14,989 bases of DNA from Candidatus Thorarchaeota archaeon (GTDB taxonomy: Archaea; Asgardarchaeota; Thorarchaeia; Thorarchaeales; Thorarchaeaceae). A program made the translations under genes and the position numbers. The stretch lies in contig JAHQWZ010000020.1 in assembly GCA_029856425.1 (NCBI GenBank), positions 1 through 14,989 of the forward strand. Direction: 5' to 3'. Shown here piece after piece: positions 13,351 to 14,989 of this stretch. Under the pieces are notes generated by a model. That model was not told where the DNA came from and did not search any database. It saw nothing but the letters and a program-made list of their open reading frames with translations. Positions within the stretch are counted from its first letter, which is position 1. The number at the start of each line of letters is the position of its first letter.

Positions 13351-13458
13351 TCACCTCCGAAATGCGTATGCGAATCCAATAGCGTCAATGGAGATTGTTC
13401 TCCCCATCTTCGTGTTCCTTTTCACAGATGAATTCCGAGAATCATTAGTCAGAGTCAT
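13351..13458 (-). CDS. Small protein, 35 aa (or 18 aa), first of a tandem pair
   Basis: The frame from ATG 13458 encodes 35 residues ending MGRTISIDAIGFAYAFRR. A minus-strand TATA-like ATTATATA at 13491-13498 is about 36 bases upstream, giving a very short leader. An internal ATG at 13407, preceded by AAAGGA, would give only the 18-residue conserved end. The last codons CGG-AGG-TGA also form the ribosome-binding site for the next ORF. The C-terminal motif is shared with that ORF, which supports both being translated. Function unknown. Confidence 0.42.
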   Translation of the reverse strand: MTLTNDSRNSSVKRNTKMGRTISIDAIGFAYAFRR

Positions 13459-13490
13459 GATGTTTCACAAGAAATAACACACAGAATGAG

Positions 13491-13498
13491 TATATAAT
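13491..13498. promoter_or_regulatory. Near-symmetric TATA box shared by divergent units
   Basis: TATATAAT on the plus strand reads ATTATATA on the minus strand. On the plus side it predicts transcription start near 13520 for the 13568 gene; on the minus side, start near 13468, just before the small-ORF cluster. One element could serve both directions. Confidence 0.5.
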
Positions 13499-13516
13499 GC
13501 GGAGCCACAACTAAAG

Positions 13517-13545
13517 GTCACAGAATAGAGTCACAGATTGTGACT
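13517..13545. promoter_or_regulatory. Operator-like GTCACA half-site array
   Basis: GTCACAGA occurs at 13517-13524 and 13530-13537 (13 bp apart). The second copy forms an inverted repeat AGTCACA-GAT-TGTGACT (13529-13545). The array covers the predicted plus-strand transcription start and leader of the 13568 gene. It could be a repressor site or, as RNA, a small leader hairpin. Confidence 0.45.
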
Positions 13546-13567
13546 ACTATGATTGGGGTGAAGAGTT

Positions 13568-13798
13568 TTGAGCAACTCTCTAAAGGAGATAACCGTCACT
13601 GGCTTGATGTCAAAGATACGCGACTACTATATGGTTACGATGGATAACGGCACTGAGTACAAGCTTTCTGCTATAATGCCTTGGGAGGCAGTATCTCCTG
13701 ACTTCGATAGTGGAAAATTCGCCGCTGTACTCGGAAAACGAGTGACTGTGAGCGGTGTGACCGATGGAACTACAATTTGGGGTGCAGATGTAGTTTAG
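13568..13798 (+). CDS. Small beta-rich protein, possible OB-fold, unknown function
   Basis: A 76-aa soluble protein. Alternating hydrophobic strands (KEITVTGLMSKI, DYYMVTMDNGTEYKLSAI, GKFAAVLGKRVTVSGVTDGTTIWGADVV) have the look of a five-stranded OB-like barrel, with the closing G-K-x-V-x-V-x-G...A-x-V-V pattern seen in single-domain OB proteins. I cannot name a family. The start is TTG 13568, chosen because GGTGA (13557-13561) lies six bases upstream within a longer GGGGTGA. A VOC gene starts 16 bases after its stop, so the two form an operon behind the TATA box at 13491 and the GTCACA array. Confidence 0.6.
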   Translation: MSNSLKEITVTGLMSKIRDYYMVTMDNGTEYKLSAIMPWEAVSPDFDSGKFAAVLGKRVTVSGVTDGTTIWGADVV

Positions 13799-13814
13799 GA
13801 GATCTAGGCCAGGA

Positions 13815-14180
13815 ATGATAACTGGAATCGATGTAGTCTTCATCCATGCTAAAGACCCTGAGATCATGGTTCATTGGTATCGAGATGTTCTAGGACTGGA
13901 GGTTGGGCTGAAGACAGATGATCTGTCTTGGCTGGAGTTTCGCTTTCATGATGACCAACCACCAACACGGTTTGCATTAGAACGATCTTCAGGAGAAAAG
14001 CAGTCAATCATGATTTCATTCAGGGTGAATGATATTCGATCTGTGATTCAAGAATTGGAATCACGAGGTGTCGAATTCCTGGGAGAGGACAAAGTTCAAC
14101 CGGAAGGTGTTTCTCTTTATGCCACGCTTCAAGATCCCGAAGGTAATCTGATTCAACTCTCGCAGCGTAGAACAGAATAG
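13815..14180 (+). CDS. VOC (glyoxalase superfamily) protein
   Basis: A 121-aa single VOC domain: IDVVFIHAKDPEIMVHWYRDVLGLEVGL at the start, a middle MISFRVNDIRSVIQELESRGVEFLGE, and LQDPEGNLIQLSQ at the end. In the last motif the usual Glu metal ligand (GNxxEL) is Gln115, and the N-terminal strand has no His at the usual ligand position. A glyoxalase I reaction is therefore unlikely, and a binding or non-metal role is possible. It is distinct from the VOC protein at 1566-1940. AGGAGAT eleven bases before ATG 13815 overlaps the stop of the preceding small gene, supporting cotranscription. Confidence 0.82.
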   Translation: MITGIDVVFIHAKDPEIMVHWYRDVLGLEVGLKTDDLSWLEFRFHDDQPPTRFALERSSGEKQSIMISFRVNDIRSVIQELESRGVEFLGEDKVQPEGVSLYATLQDPEGNLIQLSQRRTE

Positions 14181-14196
14181 GCGGGAATAAAAGAAT

Positions 14197-14230
14197 GGAT
14201 TTTGGCCTACGTACAAAGCAGGCCAAATCC
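14197..14230. terminator. Hairpin terminator between convergent genes
   Basis: GGATTTTGGCCT and AGGCCAAATCC pair over eleven positions with one bulged T, around an 11-base loop. It stands between the VOC gene (+) and superoxide reductase (-), both of which end towards it, so it may end transcription in both directions. Confidence 0.6.
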
Positions 14231-14254
14231 GGCATTATAGGAATGGATGGGGCT

Positions 14255-14635
14255 TTAGAGCGTCAGCTCTGCCTCACTCTTCCAGAGTCCATGTATATTA
14301 CAGTATGCGGTAGCCATTAGCGTGCCTGGTTTGTTAGTCTTGAAGACGAATTTGGCAACCGGCTCACTATAGATACCACTACTGTCAGGTCCCTCAGCAG
14401 ACTCTCCATGGTGATCAAACGTACAATATCCGATCTCCACGGGGAATTTAGCTCCATCCGGCCAGAAGAAGAGATCGCACCACTTGATGTGATGTGCAGT
14501 CGTGTTAGGATGAGGAATTTCTTTGCCAACCTTTACTTTGACGTAGGCCTTCCCATCCTCAACTTTCTTTATATCAATTGAAGGCACATGCTTCTCGTTC
14601 TTCCAATCATCGGTCTGTATCCATTTCTTTGACAT
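14255..14635 (-). CDS. sor: Superoxide reductase (neelaredoxin type)
   Basis: A 126-aa single-domain superoxide reductase that reduces superoxide to hydrogen peroxide without making oxygen, normally using rubredoxin electrons, in the cytosol of anaerobes. The iron ligands are all present: E14-K15-H16-V-P in the N-terminal loop, H42-P-N-T-T-A-H48-H49-I-K-W, and C112-N-I-H115-G-L-W. Numbering and length match neelaredoxins such as the Pyrococcus enzyme almost exactly. There is no N-terminal desulforedoxin iron centre, so this is the one-iron class. The frame is open further upstream (ATG 14674), but ATG 14635 is chosen because GGGAGG stands about seven bases before it. A minus-strand TATA-like GTTTTATG lies at 14686-14693. 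A winged-helix regulator gene lies 84 bases upstream on the same strand. Confidence 0.95.
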   Translation of the reverse strand: MSKKWIQTDDWKNEKHVPSIDIKKVEDGKAYVKVKVGKEIPHPNTTAHHIKWCDLFFWPDGAKFPVEIGYCTFDHHGESAEGPDSSGIYSEPVAKFVFKTNKPGTLMATAYCNIHGLWKSEAELTL

Positions 14636-14719
14636 TGGCTTTCCTCCCTCAAAGCAGTAGGATAATAGGCCCATCGTCGTTATGCCATAAAACAGTTCTC
14701 CTAGGTATGTTATCAGTAG

Positions 14720-14989
14720 CTATTGGTCCAATTTCCTAATCTGGTTTAGAGTCCATTTTCCTTTCTCAGTCAAAGAGTAATAGCTTCTCTGTCGATTTTC
14801 ATACGTTTTCTCTGTCCGCGTACTGATTATGAGTCCGCTACTTGTAAGCTCTGAAAGGTGCTGATAGATGCTTGGAATTTTGAGCCTCATTCCGTACTCA
14901 TCCAGTAGAGCCTTCCAGATGCCGTACCCATAGGACTCGCCAGGTGATAATATTTGTAGAATGCGAATCTTAGTTTGACCTAATTTCGT
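14720..14989 (-). CDS. Winged-helix transcriptional regulator, PadR-like (5' partial)
   Basis: The frame is open to the window edge and gives 89 C-terminal residues, starting TKLGQTKIRILQILSPGESYGYGIWKALLDEYGMRLKIPSIYQHLSELTSSGLI. The wing RTEKTYENRQRSYYSLTEKGKWTL and the end NQIRKLDQ follow. The pattern L-x-x-G-x-x-Y-G-Y-x-I-x-x-x-L...P-S-I-Y-x-H-L-x-x-L...G-L-I...R-x-Y-Y-x-L-T-x-x-G is that of PadR and related archaeal wHTH proteins. It lacks the long PadR C-terminal dimerisation helix, so a shorter winged-helix class is possible. The start lies beyond the window. It is upstream of and co-oriented with superoxide reductase and may regulate it (inference from position). Confidence 0.75.
   Translation of the reverse strand, partial: TKLGQTKIRILQILSPGESYGYGIWKALLDEYGMRLKIPSIYQHLSELTSSGLIISTRTEKTYENRQRSYYSLTEKGKWTLNQIRKLDQ

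Noticed and set aside
13228..13431. 67-codon plus-strand frame starting at GTG 13228
   Set aside because: No ribosome-binding site and an unconvincing composition; the opposite strand has strong Shine-Dalgarno sites and paired small ORFs over the same bases.
1..14989. CRISPR arrays, tRNA or rRNA genes, transposases
   Set aside because: No regularly spaced repeats, cloverleaf-like segments, rRNA-like blocks or transposase motifs were found by eye on either strand.

Overview
The window is archaeal. TATA-like boxes sit about 26 bases upstream of several starts, some genes appear leaderless and others have Shine-Dalgarno sites matching the archaeal 16S tail. It also carries a TFIIB-like (TFB) cyclin-repeat remnant, a bacterio-opsin-activator type HTH regulator, and a neelaredoxin-type superoxide reductase. 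Together with a bacterial-style full-length transketolase, this suggests a mesophilic sediment archaeon, possibly an Asgard lineage such as Thorarchaeia. That lineage guess is inference. No rRNA, tRNA, CRISPR array or insertion sequence was seen.

Layout. Positions 1-1505 (+): a 5'-truncated uracil-phosphoribosyltransferase-like protein, then LarB, the first enzyme of nickel-pincer (lactate racemase) cofactor synthesis. Positions 1563-1940 (+): a small VOC/glyoxalase-fold protein. Positions 1952-2859 (-): a two-gene operon (pyridoxamine-phosphate-oxidase-like flavoprotein, then a MarR repressor) behind a promoter with two palindromes whose centres are 20 bp apart, a likely autoregulatory operator. 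Positions 2971-4147 are a decaying stretch: a TGA-interrupted isoprenylcysteine-methyltransferase-like membrane gene (-), and a single TFB cyclin repeat (+) interrupted by an in-frame TAA. Positions 4159-5844: a DMT/EamA exporter (-) divergent from the Bat-like HTH regulator (+).

Positions 5861-10637 are the metabolic core: transketolase (-), divergent from a translationally coupled FAD oxidoreductase / iron-sulfur protein pair (+) resembling GlcD/GlcF or lactate-oxidising modules. The FAD subunit lacks the usual metal-site motifs, and the partner has a modified first cluster motif. A RimJ/RimL-type acetyltransferase follows convergently (10640-11209, -). Positions 11322-13091 (+) hold three consecutive membrane proteins, two of them with cysteine clusters suggesting metal binding.

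Positions 13092-13567 would usually be left as intergenic. On the minus strand they hold three very short ORFs in tandem. The first two share a C-terminal motif (R-T/K-I-S-x2-A-I-G/A-F/Y-A-Y...F-R-R-stop). The codons for the closing residues of each also form the Shine-Dalgarno of the next ORF. A strong imperfect hairpin lies at the distal end, and a near-symmetric TATA box lies between this cluster and the divergent plus-strand genes. This is the best candidate for something undescribed. Positions 13568-14180 (+) hold a small beta-rich protein and a second VOC protein behind an operator-like set of GTCACA half-sites. A hairpin terminator separates them from superoxide reductase (14255-14635, -), which lies downstream of a partial winged-helix regulator (14720-14989, -) that runs off the window.
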